DNA from: Thermosynechococcaceae cyanobacterium Okahandja
GTDB taxonomy: Bacteria > Cyanobacteriota > Cyanobacteriia > Thermosynechococcales > Thermosynechococcaceae
NCBI GenBank assembly: GCA_041530395.1
Contig: CP136945.1
Coordinates: forward strand, 1,612,001-1,676,000
Length of the DNA: 64,000 nt
Direction of reading: 5' to 3'
Shown: positions 1 through 9,461 of the stretch, in pieces
How the letters are laid out: each line of letters starts with the position of its first letter
Numbering within the stretch: the first letter of the stretch is position 1
Program-made: the position numbers and the translations under genes
Notes under the pieces: generated by a model
Database searches by the model: none
Seen by the model: only the letters and a program-made list of their open reading frames with translations
What the model was told of the DNA's origin: nothing

Positions 1-532
1 GGATGTCGGCTATGGCATCCACCTCCTGCAGGTACATCGTCAACCGCTCCAGCCCGTAGGTAATTTCAATGGAAACGGGGCGGCAATCGAGGCCACCGCA
101 CTGCTGGAAGTAGGTAAACTGAGTTACTTCCATGCCATCGAGCCAAACTTCCCAGCCCACGCCCCACGCCCCCACGGCGGCATCTTCCCAGTTATCTTCA
201 ACAAAGCGAATATCGTGCTCTTCCGGGCGAATGCCCAGCGCCCGTAGCGAATCGAGGTAGATGTCTTGGATGGTGTCGGGGGAGGGCTTAATCAGAACTT
301 GGTACTGGTAGTAGTACTGATAGCGGTTAGGATTTTGGCCATAGCGACCATCGCCCGGGCGCCGACAGGGTTCAACGTACGCCACAGACCACGGCTCTGG
401 CCCCAGCGCCCGCAAAAAAGTATGGGGGCTTTTGGTACCCGCCCCCTTTTCCACATCGTAGGGCTGGACAATCAGGCAGCCCTGCTCTGCCCAGAATTGG
501 TGCAGGGTGGCAATAACATCCTGAAAGTACAT
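1..532 (-). CDS. glyQ: Glycyl-tRNA synthetase alpha subunit (3' part outside window)
   Basis: Cytoplasmic enzyme that charges tRNA-Gly with glycine as part of the alpha2/beta2 bacterial GlyRS. About 177 residues are visible of a family length near 290-300, so the C-terminus is cut by the window edge. The protein starts [14 protein letters not shown] and contains the characteristic stretches [27 protein letters not shown] and the [16 protein letters not shown] region, which belong to the catalytic domain of the alpha chain. The ATG at 532-530 matches the usual start of the family. It lies 4 nt downstream of the cysH stop, so the two are probably co-transcribed although functionally unrelated. 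Confidence 0.97.
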   Translation of the reverse strand, partial: MYFQDVIATLHQFWAEQGCLIVQPYDVEKGAGTKSPHTFLRALGPEPWSVAYVEPCRRPGDGRYGQNPNRYQYYYQYQVLIKPSPDTIQDIYLDSLRALGIRPEEHDIRFVEDNWEDAAVGAWGVGWEVWLDGMEVTQFTYFQQCGGLDCRPVSIEITYGLERLTMYLQEVDAIADI

Positions 533-536
533 GGCC

Positions 537-1247
537 TTAAATGTGGATGCCGCACTCTGTTTTGCCCATCCCCCGCCAGCGCCCGGCACGCTCGTCTTCC
601 CCTTCACCGACGGGGGTGGTCAAGGGTTCGTCGCCAATGCTGGCATAGCCGCGATCATGAAGCGGGTTGTAGATCATGTGATGCTCAGCAACGTAAGCCC
701 AAGTTTGCTTGCGGGTCCAGGCTGCTAGGGGGTTAATTTTGAGGCGACCTTCTTTATCTCGCTCCACGTAGGGCATATCGGCACGGGTAACGGCTTGATC
801 CCGCCGCCGACCGGTAATCCAAGCCACGGTATTGAGTTCAGCTAGACCCCGCTGTAGGGGTTCAATTTTGGTTAGGTAGTGGAACTGCTCGACATTGGTT
901 TCCCAGAGGCGATCGCCATAGCGCTCAGCAAAGGCGGCACGACTGTCAACATCGGGGATTTTGTAGGTACGCAGGTCAAGCTGGTAGGTCTCTTTGGCTT
1001 TTTGGACAAACTCAAGGGTTTCGGCAAAGTGATGCAGCGTATCCAAAAAGAGCACGGGCACGGGTGGGTTGGGTTGCAGATCGCGGTAGAGCAGATCCGT
1101 GATCATGACATCATCAACGTTAAAGGCACTGGTTTGCACCAAGCCCTGAGGGATGGCCGCCACCGCCCATGCCAAAATATCACGGGGGTGTGCCCCCTCA
1201 AACTGTTGGTTCAGGGCATCGAGATCAAACGTTGTGGAGGTGGCCAT
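537..1247 (-). CDS. cysH: Phosphoadenylyl-sulfate (PAPS) reductase
   Basis: Reduces PAPS to sulfite with thioredoxin as electron donor, in assimilatory sulfate reduction. The 236-residue protein has the PAPS-binding start of the family ([16 protein letters not shown]), the [13 protein letters not shown] segment, the TGRRRDQ region and the C-terminal ECGIH motif that carries the catalytic cysteine. The paired cysteines that hold the [4Fe-4S] cluster in APS reductases are absent: the only cysteine is the one near the C-terminus. This favours PAPS over APS as the substrate. It lies immediately upstream of glyQ. The start at 1247 ([14 protein letters not shown]) fits the family. Confidence 0.95.
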   Translation of the reverse strand: MATSTTFDLDALNQQFEGAHPRDILAWAVAAIPQGLVQTSAFNVDDVMITDLLYRDLQPNPPVPVLFLDTLHHFAETLEFVQKAKETYQLDLRTYKIPDVDSRAAFAERYGDRLWETNVEQFHYLTKIEPLQRGLAELNTVAWITGRRRDQAVTRADMPYVERDKEGRLKINPLAAWTRKQTWAYVAEHHMIYNPLHDRGYASIGDEPLTTPVGEGEDERAGRWRGMGKTECGIHI

Positions 1248-1727
1248 CGGTATGGGGTGGTTTGTAATCAGCGATCCCTAGCTTACCAAAATTAGGGGAG
1301 TTCTTGAACAAAATCCGCCGCACTCTCCAACCTCGCGTTAGCAGTTTGGAGTCAAGGCGAGGCAATGAGGAGATTCACCCCGTGACAATGCTGCATCGCG
1401 GCAAGTGGAGAAGGTGAGCGACGAAGTGCCAACACATTTGTGGTACTCTTACGCTATCTTGAGCGGTACGGCAAAGGGCGGAACAGAGATTCCGAATAAC
1501 CCAGAGGCACGACCGCTCAATGAAAGGTGAGCCAAACCTGTCAGTCCTCTGAGTCGGTTGATACCCGTCAGGCGAAAAAATAACCAAAAGCCCCATCGCG
1601 GAAACGACGTGGGGGAGCAGTCCAGCAAACGTTCTGGCTGTTCGGCGAGAATGCCGCCTGTCGCAAGGGCTAGTGCCTTGTCACCAAGACACCACCACTT
1701 CGCGTCAGCGAGTGGTTGGAGCATTCA
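1248..1727. other. Gene-free, hairpin-rich block next to and running into the plsC 3' end
   Basis: About 420 bases lie between cysH and plsC, and the same kind of sequence appears to continue into the last codons of plsC. Short open frames exist on both strands but none resembles a protein family. Inverted repeats read directly from the sequence are: 1331-1362 (CCTCGC with GCGAGG), 1591-1614 (CCCCA with TGGGG), 1643-1656 (CGGC with GCCG), 1678-1689 (CTTG with CAAG) and 1694-1716 (ACCACT-CGC with GCG-AGTGGT, loop GTCA, one bulge). Such clustering suggests a structured RNA or the end of a decayed mobile element. I found no transposase, group II intron domain V or clear target-site duplication, so identity is open. 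Confidence 0.35.
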
Positions 1728-2377
1728 TGCTGTTGCAGCGCCGTAAATAAGTCTGCCGTGAGCCGTTGTGCCCCGATCTTGGGTGGGTCAAGGGCATACT
1801 TTTGCGTGCTTAGGGGGGAACCGATTACCACCTTGGCGTGGCTGCCCCAGCGCGGGTAGGGCTGACTATAGCTGAGGAGGATGGGCACAATGTTGACGGC
1901 AGTGCCCCGCTGTGCTGCTTGTAACGCTAGGCGAGCCAGACCGGGTTTAAGGGGGTGGATCTGGCCATCTCGGAAGATATTGCCCTCAGGGAAGACCACA
2001 AGAGCCTGTTGCTGTTGCAGAAGCTCAACGCCCGTACGCAGGGCACTCACCGTTGGCGCTTGGGTATTCACAGCAAAGCCACCGCATTGACCAATGACCC
2101 AGCCCTGGAACCCCAGCATTTCATCATGGGAAACCATAAAGTACAAATTCCGCCCGGTCACCCGCCATCCGGCCACGTAGGGCACAATGAGGGCATCCCA
2201 GCGGGAACGGTGGGTGGGTGCCAGAATCACCGGTCCCGATCTGGGGAGGTGCTGTTGTCCTTGCACCTCAATGGTACGAAAGTAGCGTCTTAGAACGATG
2301 TCCCCGGCGAGGCGGTACATCAGCGGGGTCAACACGGGCGAAATGTAAGGCCGAGGAGGACGGGACACGCTAACCAT
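1670..2377 (-). CDS. plsC: 1-acyl-sn-glycerol-3-phosphate acyltransferase, possibly with an altered C-terminus
   Basis: Membrane-associated enzyme that adds the second acyl chain to lysophosphatidate in phospholipid and galactolipid synthesis. The acyltransferase motif HRSRWD (HX4D) is present, followed by FPEGNIFRDGQIHPLKPG, which carries the glycerol-phosphate-binding EG motif, and IVPILLSYSQPYPRWG. The frame opens upstream to a TTG at 2443, but the ATG at 2377 (MVSVSRPPRPYISP) is the more usual start. The last 18 or so residues (ECSNHSLTRSGGVLVTRH) do not look like the family and are encoded by the hairpin-rich block, so the native end may have been replaced. The catalytic core is intact. 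Confidence 0.85.
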   Translation of the reverse strand: MVSVSRPPRPYISPVLTPLMYRLAGDIVLRRYFRTIEVQGQQHLPRSGPVILAPTHRSRWDALIVPYVAGWRVTGRNLYFMVSHDEMLGFQGWVIGQCGGFAVNTQAPTVSALRTGVELLQQQQALVVFPEGNIFRDGQIHPLKPGLARLALQAAQRGTAVNIVPILLSYSQPYPRWGSHAKVVIGSPLSTQKYALDPPKIGAQRLTADLFTALQQHECSNHSLTRSGGVLVTRH

Positions 2378-2521
2378 TGACACAGCACAGGAGTGAACAG
2401 AGCTAACCAAGACGAACTGCGGCGGTACAGTTCCTAAACACAAGAAGAACTTAAGGTGGGCGATGGCTAATCTTGACTATTAGCCTAGGGCGATCGCGCC
2501 GGTAAGGCCAGCCGCCACTTA

Positions 2522-2553
2522 CCAGTTCCCAAATTGGCCAGTTCGCAAATTGG
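2522..2553. repeat. Two-copy 16-bp tandem repeat
   Basis: CCAGTTCCCAAATTGG at 2522-2537 is followed directly by CCAGTTCGCAAATTGG at 2538-2553, differing at one base. Each copy contains the palindrome CCAAATTGG or its variant CAAATTGG. It lies between the plsC start and the stop of the DUF2808 gene. No function is evident. Confidence 0.7.
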
Positions 2554-2570
2554 CCGCGGCACAACTGGGG

Positions 2571-3137
2571 TTAGTTATTGGCAATACTCAGCACCCATGT
2601 ACCGATGTACCGCATCAGGGGAATATCTCCGGGAGAGCCAATGCGGGCATTGAAGTAGAACATGCCGCCATTGTTGGGGTTACGCACATTATTGAGCACA
2701 ACTTGCACAGTTGTCCCGGCAGGGATGACTTCCGCTGGCACAATGTCAATCACCCGATTATCCCGATCGAGTGACACTTCGGCTAGCTCAATGCGCTGGC
2801 CTGGATCGCGGCGAAACTGGAAAAAGCTATTGCTGCGGTTACCGCCAATTCTGACTTCAATACCGTTGGCATCAATAATGCCGTTGTAGTAATCGGGGTA
2901 GGTAATGTTGATGCGATTAATGGCCACCTTTTGCTGCCCGAGGCGCAGCCAGTAGCGATCGCCCATGAATCCGGGGGTACCGTTTTCAAGGTGGTACTGC
3001 AATTGCTGCCGCCCGCTAGGCCCTTCTCCCCACGTAAAGGTAAACCCTTGATTCACTTGGGCATGAACAAGCGCTGGTGCGGCAAGCGCGGAACTTAACA
3101 GCAGAACTGCCGGAAGGAAACGCCGCATAGTAACCAT
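2571..3137 (-). CDS. DUF2808 protein, secreted or periplasmic
   Basis: Function unknown. The 188-residue protein starts with a clear signal peptide (MRRFLPAVLLLSSALAAPALVHA, cleaved near residue 26), so it is exported to the periplasm or outer layer. The remainder is a beta-rich domain with the features of the cyanobacterial DUF2808 family, including YRIN-like strands, the INRINITYPDYYNG region and the VVLNNVRNPNNGGMFYFNAR region, ending in a short hydrophobic strand (RYIGTWVLSI). The ATG at 3137 has the Shine-Dalgarno sequence GAGG a few bases upstream, so I prefer it to the ATG three codons inside. It is a single gene with its own promoter region (3138-3346). Confidence 0.85.
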   Translation of the reverse strand: MVTMRRFLPAVLLLSSALAAPALVHAQVNQGFTFTWGEGPSGRQQLQYHLENGTPGFMGDRYWLRLGQQKVAINRINITYPDYYNGIIDANGIEVRIGGNRSNSFFQFRRDPGQRIELAEVSLDRDNRVIDIVPAEVIPAGTTVQVVLNNVRNPNNGGMFYFNARIGSPGDIPLMRYIGTWVLSIANN

Positions 3138-3346
3138 AAAACATCCTCAAGGAGCTACAACGCACCACAGATACTCCAAACTATAGACGGGGAGGATTCC
3201 CTAAACGTTCCCCCAAGGAGTTGTGCTGCCGTGGCAATGGGCCAAGGCCATCCGTACTGCTCTGTGATCCTTTGTATCCTAGCGACAAATCATCACAGTT
3301 GATAAAGAAAAATTAATTTTTTAGCAAACGTTTTCAGCCGCAGCCC

Positions 3347-3628
3347 CTAGGAGCTTGCCGACTGCACCAACTGGGCAAAAAAGCCGCCGCGACTGCTGAC
3401 GGTGGCAGGCGCATCCTTGTCGGCTATTTGCACCGCCACAATATCCGTGGTTAAGACGGTGAGTTTCTTGCCCACTTGGCGATCGCAGGTGAGTTCTACA
3501 ACCGTCGGGGTACCGCTGGCCATCGCCTGGCAAATGGTTTGATAGACCGCTTCGGCGGCGGCTGCCTCTTTGCGCTCAACGCTCACGGGCATCGGCACAT
3601 GACGCAGAATTAAGTCAATGGTGTACAT
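3347..3628 (-). CDS. UPF0367 family protein
   Basis: Small conserved cyanobacterial protein of unknown function, 93 residues. The start MYTIDLILRHVPMPVSVERK and the segment ELTCDRQVGKKLTVLTTDIVAV match my memory of the UPF0367 family, which is found in nearly all cyanobacteria and some plastids. No signal peptide, membrane segment or cysteine-based metal site is present apart from isolated cysteines. It stands alone between the HAD phosphatase gene and the DUF2808 gene on the same strand. Confidence 0.82.
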   Translation of the reverse strand: MYTIDLILRHVPMPVSVERKEAAAAEAVYQTICQAMASGTPTVVELTCDRQVGKKLTVLTTDIVAVQIADKDAPATVSSRGGFFAQLVQSASS

Positions 3629-3691
3629 GGCAATGAACGTGTATTTAGAACTAATGCTTAAGTTTTACTTGAGAATGCCGCGGCTGTTAAA

Positions 3692-4483
3692 TTATCGCCT
3701 AAACGAGACCGGTGCTGCCGTCCACTGGCGATGGAGCGATCGCAGCAGGGGAACATCCACGTAGGTGGTCCAGCCCACCTCCCCCTGTAGTACCTGAAAG
3801 GGATAGTCGGGTTCCCCTAGGCAGTCGAGGACAAGGGCAGCGGCGCGAAAATCGTGATCCTTGGTGTAGTCGGTAATGGTAATAATGGTGGCCAATTGGC
3901 TTGCTGTGGCCGCTTGAATGCCATTGCCCGAATCCTCAAAGGCCAGACACTCTTGGGGCGAGAGGCGCATGTGCTCAAGGGTATAAAAATAAATATCCGG
4001 TGCCGGTTTTTTAGCGGGCACCATATCCCCCGCCGCAATCAGTTCAAACCACTCTACCCCATCGGGAGCAAGGGCATTTTGCAGCAGGGCGGTGACGTTG
4101 GCCGGGGTGGTGGTAGTGGCGATCGCCAAGCGCAGCCCCGCCCTCTGTGCTTCCGTTAACAGGCGTTTTACCCCCGGCCGCAGGGGAATGGCACCTTGGG
4201 CAAGGAGTTCGGTGTAATAGCGGGTCTTAGCCTTGTGGAGGTCGGCAATCAGCGCCTCGAGGTTTTGGGGGCGGCGCCAATCGGGACGAAAGCGATCGAG
4301 GTAGTAGTGCATTCGCTCCTTGCCGCCAGCGACCGCCAGCAGTTGACCGTAGAGGGGCACATCCCACTCCCAGTCAAGCCCTGCCGCCGCAAAGGCTTGG
4401 TTAAAAGCAAGGCGGTGACCATCCCGCTCGGTATCCGCTAGAGTACCATCCACGTCAAAAATTAAGGCTTTCAGGTCGGCCAT
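3692..4483 (-). CDS. cbbY: HAD-superfamily phosphatase, CbbY-like
   Basis: Soluble sugar-phosphate phosphatase of the HAD superfamily. In CbbY relatives the substrate is xylulose-1,5-bisphosphate, an inhibitor of Rubisco. Motif I is FDVDGTLADTE near the N-terminus, with both aspartates, motif II is the Thr in IATTTTPANV, motif III is the Lys in VPAKKPAPDIY and motif IV is FEDSGNGIQAA. The helical cap lies between residues about 20 and 90 and includes AVAGGKERMHYYLDRF, which is typical of CbbY. At 263 residues it has the expected length. The gene ends 64 nt from the UPF0367 start and begins 10 nt after the stop of the upstream membrane-protein gene, so these may form one unit. Confidence 0.85.
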   Translation of the reverse strand: MADLKALIFDVDGTLADTERDGHRLAFNQAFAAAGLDWEWDVPLYGQLLAVAGGKERMHYYLDRFRPDWRRPQNLEALIADLHKAKTRYYTELLAQGAIPLRPGVKRLLTEAQRAGLRLAIATTTTPANVTALLQNALAPDGVEWFELIAAGDMVPAKKPAPDIYFYTLEHMRLSPQECLAFEDSGNGIQAATASQLATIITITDYTKDHDFRAAALVLDCLGEPDYPFQVLQGEVGWTTYVDVPLLRSLHRQWTAAPVSFRR

Positions 4484-4492
4484 AGTCCCCTA

Positions 4493-5188
4493 CTAGAGAA
4501 ACGACTGCAACTTAATCAGCCGCGCCCGCACCGCTTGGAAGTTCCCCACAGGTTCGCGGAAGTGCCATGTTTCCTCAGAGCCTAAGCCATGAACCTGCAC
4601 CGACACTTGCCCCACCCGTTGTCCACTTTTATCAAATAGCTCAAAATCTGCTTGGACAAGGCGAAACCGATCCTCGCTGTAGTTTTTGAAGACCCCCACC
4701 AAAAAGGGCGCTCCTCCCTCGATATGCCACTTGTAGTCCACTAAGCTAACGGCTTGGCCCGAGGCCATCGAACCAATTAACGGCTGCATACGCTGCTGCT
4801 GCTGCCATTGTCCCATGTGATAGCTAAAAATCACCAGTAAGCTGACGGTTCCCGCCGCGATCGCCACTATCCACGGCGCAGAAGAGGCATAAACAGGGGC
4901 AGCCGTTGCCGTTGCGGGTCGCAGATCAATGACCTCCTCCCAGTCTGACTTTGGCGACCCTTGAATTCGGCCAATAATTTTAATCCGGTCAATGCCCTCA
5001 AGGTGGAACTGCCCCAACCGAGATTTGAGCAAATCCACCAAGGCCGCATAGTGGGCGATCGTCCCGGGGGGCTTGTTCAAGATAATATTCAGTTGGTTGC
5101 GAAACTGGTTGACCTGAACGGTAACCGCATGCTCCGACAATGCATCTTGCAGTGTTTCACGAATGTGCTCAACTTGGAGTAGTCCCAT
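4493..5188 (-). CDS. Single-pass membrane protein with an N-terminal cytosolic domain and a C-terminal beta domain
   Basis: I do not recognise a named family. Residues 1-85 form a mixed alpha/beta domain (HIRETLQDALSEHAVTVQVNQFRNQ and LEGIDRIKIIGR), of a type that recurs in cyanobacterial membrane proteins. An alanine-rich linker and one transmembrane helix (PWIVAIAAGTVSLLVIFSYHM) follow. The C-terminal part (VDYKWHIEGGAPFLVGVFKNYS, VQADFELFDKSGQRVGQ) resembles FxLYD-type immunoglobulin-like domains that sit outside the membrane. The open frame extends to a GTG at 5248, but the ATG at 5188 (MGLLQVEHIRETL) is better placed relative to the conserved domain. Confidence 0.7.
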   Translation of the reverse strand: MGLLQVEHIRETLQDALSEHAVTVQVNQFRNQLNIILNKPPGTIAHYAALVDLLKSRLGQFHLEGIDRIKIIGRIQGSPKSDWEEVIDLRPATATAAPVYASSAPWIVAIAAGTVSLLVIFSYHMGQWQQQQRMQPLIGSMASGQAVSLVDYKWHIEGGAPFLVGVFKNYSEDRFRLVQADFELFDKSGQRVGQVSVQVHGLGSEETWHFREPVGNFQAVRARLIKLQSFL

Positions 5189-5426
5189 GCCCACAACCCC
5201 TACTGTTTGCCCGTGGATGCCTGCTGAGGTATATGTGCCAGTGTACACAAACCTAGCCCAAGGCTGAATTCGTAAATTTACGGTAATTTATGATTGCCTC
5301 GATGCTAACGACTGAGCCGTGATCTCCCGTCATTGCCCCCCGCTGGTGGTTTGGCGGCCTGTATAAGTTCCTATAATAGGTTTATCCGCTAGAACTCTCC
5401 CTTTGCAACAACGGTTATTTTGGGTT

Positions 5427-8400
5427 ATGCCTGCCGCTCCTGTGCCAACCAATGAAAACGAACGGCAACATGCCCTTGAGAACTACCATATTCTTGACAC
5501 GCCGCCTGAGCCGGTCTTTGATGACATCGTGAATCTGGTGGCCACCATTTGCGAAACGCCCATTGCCCTGATTAGCCTCGTTGATCGCAACCGCCAATGG
5601 TTTAAGGCCAAAGTGGGGATTGATGCCTGTGAAACCCCTCGGGACGTTGCTTTCTGCGCCCATGTCATTTTGCAACCCGAACTGATGATTGTGCCCGATG
5701 CCCGGGAGGATCCGCGCTTTGCCGATAACCCATTGGTGACAGGGCCACCCCACATCCGCTTCTATGCGGGAATGCCCTTGGTAACCCCCCAAGGCTATGG
5801 TATTGGAACCCTCTGCGTCGTTGATTACGAACCCCGTGAACTGACCCAGTTACAGGCTCAGACGTTGCGCACGCTGGCGCGGCAAGTGATTAGCGAGTTG
5901 GAAGTGCGCTATCACCTCGAGGTGGCGCAAGAGCGGCTTGCCCGTATTCAAGAGTTAAGTGGGTTGCAGGCGGCGATTTTTAACAGCACTAACCATGCCA
6001 TTATTGCCACCGATACCCAAGGCATCATTAGCTTAGTGAATCGCACCGCCGAGGAGTGGCTCGGGTACAGTGCCAGCGAATTGGTGGGCAAAGCCACCCC
6101 AGAGCGCTTTCACGATCCGCAGGAAATTGAACACTACGCAGCGCTGCTGAGCCAACAGCTAGGGGAGCCGATTGCTGCTGGCTTTGAGGTGGTGGTGGCG
6201 CGGGCGCGGCGCGGCCTTAGCGATGAACGGGAATGGACCTACGTGCGTCGGGATGGGTCTCGGTTTCCGGTGCTGCTGTCAGTCACCCCCATTCGCGATC
6301 GCCACGAGGCACTGATTGGGTTTTTGGGGATTGCCATTGACATCACCGCCAAGAAACAGATTGAGGCGGAGTTGCGGCTGCGGGAGCGGGCGATTGTGGC
6401 CAGTACCAATGGCATTGTCATTACCGATTATCGCCAACCGGATAACCCGATTATTTACGTCAATCCTGCCTTTGAGCGGATGACGGGGTACCGTGCCCTT
6501 GAGGTGATTGGCAAAAACTGTCGCTTTTTGCAGGGGGGCGATCGCCATCAACCGGGGGCTGAAGCCATTCGCAATGCCATTGCCAAGGGGCAGTCCTGTC
6601 GAGTTATTTTGCGCAACTACCGCAAAAATGGCAAACCCTTTTGGAATGAACTGGCCATTTCCCCCATTTTTAACGAGGTCGGGGAAATTACCCACTACAT
6701 TGGCATTCAAAGTGATGTGACCGAGCGGCAGCGGGCGCAGCTTTTTTTACAGCAGCAGATGAAACGCACCCTGCTACTGAACCGCATTACCGAGGAAATT
6801 CGCCAGCAAATCGAGCGGGATCACATTTGTCAGACGGCGGTGCAGCAGGTGGGTCTTACCCTTAGCGTCAGCCGCTGTTTGCTGTTTGTCTATCAAGAGA
6901 GCGCCCCTTCCCCCATCGAGTTGGTGGCCGAATACTGTGCCGCGGGTATTCCTTCGGTGTCCTCGGTGGGGAGTGAGCTCAACCGTGTGGAATTCCTGAA
7001 GTCCGCGCTGCAATCGGATCAGTTACTCAGCTTTGAAGATGTGGCCAAGGATCCGCGCCTAGCCCCCATTCACGACTATTGTCAGCGCCTAGGGGTGAAG
7101 TCGGCGCTGCTGATTCGTACCTCCTACCGCAATCAGCCCAACGGCCTACTGATCTTGCACCAGTGCGATCGCCACCGCCAGTGGACGGAGGCCATTAAGA
7201 ACTTACTGAGTAGTGTGGCGGCGCAGGTGGGCATTGGCCTTGCCCAAGTGCAGTTCCTAGAGCAGGAAACCCGCCAGCGGCAGCAATTGCAGCAGCAAAT
7301 GCAGCGGACGCTCCTGCTGAATCAAATCACCGAGCAAATTCGCCAGAGTTTAGATACCGAAACCGTTTTCAATACAACCGTGAGCCAAATTGGCCAAGCC
7401 TTTGGCGTTAGCCGCTGCCTGATTCATCGCTACGACGCAGGGCCACCGCCGCAAATCCCCAATGTGGCCGAGTATTTGCAGCCGGGCTATCCCTCTATGG
7501 CTGGGGTGAACGTGCCGGTGGTGGGCAACCCCCACGCCGAAGTGGTGCTGGCCGCCGATAGCGCCATTGTCTCGAATGATGTCAGCCAAGATCCCCTCTT
7601 GGTGGAGGCAACGCTCCTGTGGCAGCAGTTTCAAATTAAATCAATGCTGGCCGTACGTACCTCCTATAAAGGGGTTCCCAACGGTATCATTGGCTTGCAC
7701 CAGTGCGATCGCCAGCGCACATGGACCAGCGAAGAAATTGAACTCCTTGAAGCCGTGGCCGCCCAAGTGGGGATTGCCATTGCCCAAGCGGATCTGCTGC
7801 GGCACGAACAGCAGCAGCGGCAATTACTGGCCAGTCAAAACCAAGAACTAGAGCAGGCGCGCCTACAGGCAGAGTTAGCCAACCGTGCCAAAAGCGACTT
7901 CCTAGCCACCATGAGTCACGAAATCCGCACTCCCATGAATGCGGTTCTGGGCTTTACCAACCTACTGCTGGATACCCCCCTCAACGAGCAGCAGCGGGAC
8001 TTTCTGCAAACTATCCACCAAGCGGGGGAAGCCCTGCTAACCATCATCAACGACATTCTGGACTTTTCCAAAATTGAGTCGGGCAAGCTTGTTCTCGAGC
8101 AGCAGCCCTTTGATGTGCGCGAGTGCATTGAGGATGTCCTCAGCCTGCTGGCCAGCAAAGCCGAGGAAAAACAACTCGAGTTGCTCTATACCTGTGCCCC
8201 CAACACCCCCGCCCAAGTGTGCGGCGATGTCACCCGGCTGCGGCAAATTCTCGTCAACCTTGTAGGCAATGCCTTGAAATTTACCCACCAAGGGGAGGTG
8301 GTGGTGCACCTGCGCAGCTACACCCAAGACAACCAGCATTTTCTCGAATTTCAGGTGAAGGATACCGGCATTGGCATTCCCAGCGATCGCCTTGATCGCC

Positions 8401-9461
8401 TCTTTAAGCCCTTTAGCCAAGTGGATGCCTCCACCACCCGCGAGTACGGCGGCACCGGTCTAGGGTTGGTCATTAGTCAGCGCCTGTGCCAACTCATGGG
8501 GGGGCAAATGTCAGTCCACAGTGAGGTGGGCAAGGGCACTACCTTTTGCTTTAGCATTCTGGCAGAGGCAGTCCAGCCCTTTGTGCCTCCTCCGACCGAA
8601 CCCTGCTTGCAGGGCTGCCGCGCGTTGGTGGTGGACGACAATGAAGCTAGCCGTGACAGTCTTTGTGCCCTCTTGCGGAACTGGGGCATGGAACCGGTGG
8701 CCTACGGCGATCCCCAGTGGGTCCTAGAAGCGCCTCCCCAATGGCAGGTGGCACTGGTGGATTTGAATATGCCCAGCATGAGTGGCCTAGAGTTGGCCAA
8801 ACAACTGCCCAAGGGAGAGCGCCCCGTCATTCTCCTGACCCCCACCCGCTGGCTAGAGACCTCCAGCTATCGCGACGACATTAGCGCCTACGTTGCCAAG
8901 CCCATCCGCCCCAGTGTTCTGCGGCAAACCCTAGTGAAGGTACTCGGCTCCGATACCCGACAGCCCACCGCCGCCAGCAAAACCACCATTGACCCCACCT
9001 TGGCAGCCCGCTTCCCCCTGCGCATCCTCTTGGCCGAAGATAATGCCGTCAACCAAAAAGTTGCCCTGCACATTCTCAAGCGGATGGGGTATCGCGCCGA
9101 CGTGGCCGCCAACGGCATCGAAGTTCTTGAAGCCCTGCAACAGCGTCCCTACGACGTGATCCTGATGGATGTGCAAATGCCGAAAATGGATGGCCTAGAA
9201 ACCACTGAAAAAATCTGTAGCCAATGGCTCCCCAGTCAGCGCCCTTGGATTATTGCCATGACCGCCAATGCCCTCGCGGGCGATCGCGAACGCTGCTTTC
9301 AGGCAGGGATGGACGACTACATCAGCAAGCCCATTAAAATTGAAGCCCTTGCCGAGGCTCTCAACCGCTGTCGTTGTCTCAGCCCCAAATCCACATATCC
9401 CCAATTTTGCGACCATTTGGGGGATGAGGCCGAAACATGGCCCCCGGCCCCCATGAGTTAG
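5427..9461 (+). CDS. LOV-domain hybrid sensor histidine kinase (GAF-PAS-LOV-GAF-GAF-HisKA-HATPase-REC-REC)
   Basis: Large soluble hybrid kinase of 1344 residues with no membrane segment. Domains in order: GAF about 20-165, PAS about 185-315, LOV-type PAS about 325-440, GAF about 450-615, GAF about 630-795, HisKA with the phospho-accepting His831 in SHEIRTPMN, HATPase about 930-1050 (NALKF, DTGIGI, GGTGLGL), a first receiver with Asp1112 and a second receiver with Asp1248. The LOV domain has the flavin-binding signature GKNCRFLQ, with Cys365 in the adduct position, and the later [13 protein letters not shown] and [10 protein letters not shown], which hold the flavin-contacting Asn and Gln residues. 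This points to blue-light sensing. The two inner GAF domains have an LHQCDR motif without a bilin cysteine. A TTG at 5403 is an alternative start. Confidence 0.92.
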   Translation: MPAAPVPTNENERQHALENYHILDTPPEPVFDDIVNLVATICETPIALISLVDRNRQWFKAKVGIDACETPRDVAFCAHVILQPELMIVPDAREDPRFADNPLVTGPPHIRFYAGMPLVTPQGYGIGTLCVVDYEPRELTQLQAQTLRTLARQVISELEVRYHLEVAQERLARIQELSGLQAAIFNSTNHAIIATDTQGIISLVNRTAEEWLGYSASELVGKATPERFHDPQEIEHYAALLSQQLGEPIAAGFEVVVARARRGLSDEREWTYVRRDGSRFPVLLSVTPIRDRHEALIGFLGIAIDITAKKQIEAELRLRERAIVASTNGIVITDYRQPDNPIIYVNPAFERMTGYRALEVIGKNCRFLQGGDRHQPGAEAIRNAIAKGQSCRVILRNYRKNGKPFWNELAISPIFNEVGEITHYIGIQSDVTERQRAQLFLQQQMKRTLLLNRITEEIRQQIERDHICQTAVQQVGLTLSVSRCLLFVYQESAPSPIELVAEYCAAGIPSVSSVGSELNRVEFLKSALQSDQLLSFEDVAKDPRLAPIHDYCQRLGVKSALLIRTSYRNQPNGLLILHQCDRHRQWTEAIKNLLSSVAAQVGIGLAQVQFLEQETRQRQQLQQQMQRTLLLNQITEQIRQSLDTETVFNTTVSQIGQAFGVSRCLIHRYDAGPPPQIPNVAEYLQPGYPSMAGVNVPVVGNPHAEVVLAADSAIVSNDVSQDPLLVEATLLWQQFQIKSMLAVRTSYKGVPNGIIGLHQCDRQRTWTSEEIELLEAVAAQVGIAIAQADLLRHEQQQRQLLASQNQELEQARLQAELANRAKSDFLATMSHEIRTPMNAVLGFTNLLLDTPLNEQQRDFLQTIHQAGEALLTIINDILDFSKIESGKLVLEQQPFDVRECIEDVLSLLASKAEEKQLELLYTCAPNTPAQVCGDVTRLRQILVNLVGNALKFTHQGEVVVHLRSYTQDNQHFLEFQVKDTGIGIPSDRLDRLFKPFSQVDASTTREYGGTGLGLVISQRLCQLMGGQMSVHSEVGKGTTFCFSILAEAVQPFVPPPTEPCLQGCRALVVDDNEASRDSLCALLRNWGMEPVAYGDPQWVLEAPPQWQVALVDLNMPSMSGLELAKQLPKGERPVILLTPTRWLETSSYRDDISAYVAKPIRPSVLRQTLVKVLGSDTRQPTAASKTTIDPTLAARFPLRILLAEDNAVNQKVALHILKRMGYRADVAANGIEVLEALQQRPYDVILMDVQMPKMDGLETTEKICSQWLPSQRPWIIAMTANALAGDRERCFQAGMDDYISKPIKIEALAEALNRCRCLSPKSTYPQFCDHLGDEAETWPPAPMS

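Noticed and set aside
1380-1730. Group II intron remnant or protein-coding fragments on either strand
   Set aside because: No domain V, no GTGYG start and no reverse transcriptase sequence; the open frames lack family resemblance and ribosome-binding sites.
7100-7800. Bilin-binding (cyanobacteriochrome) GAF domains in the hybrid kinase
   Set aside because: Both inner GAF domains have an LHQCDR motif, but no Cys-His chromophore site or DXCF motif is present, so bilin attachment is not supported.
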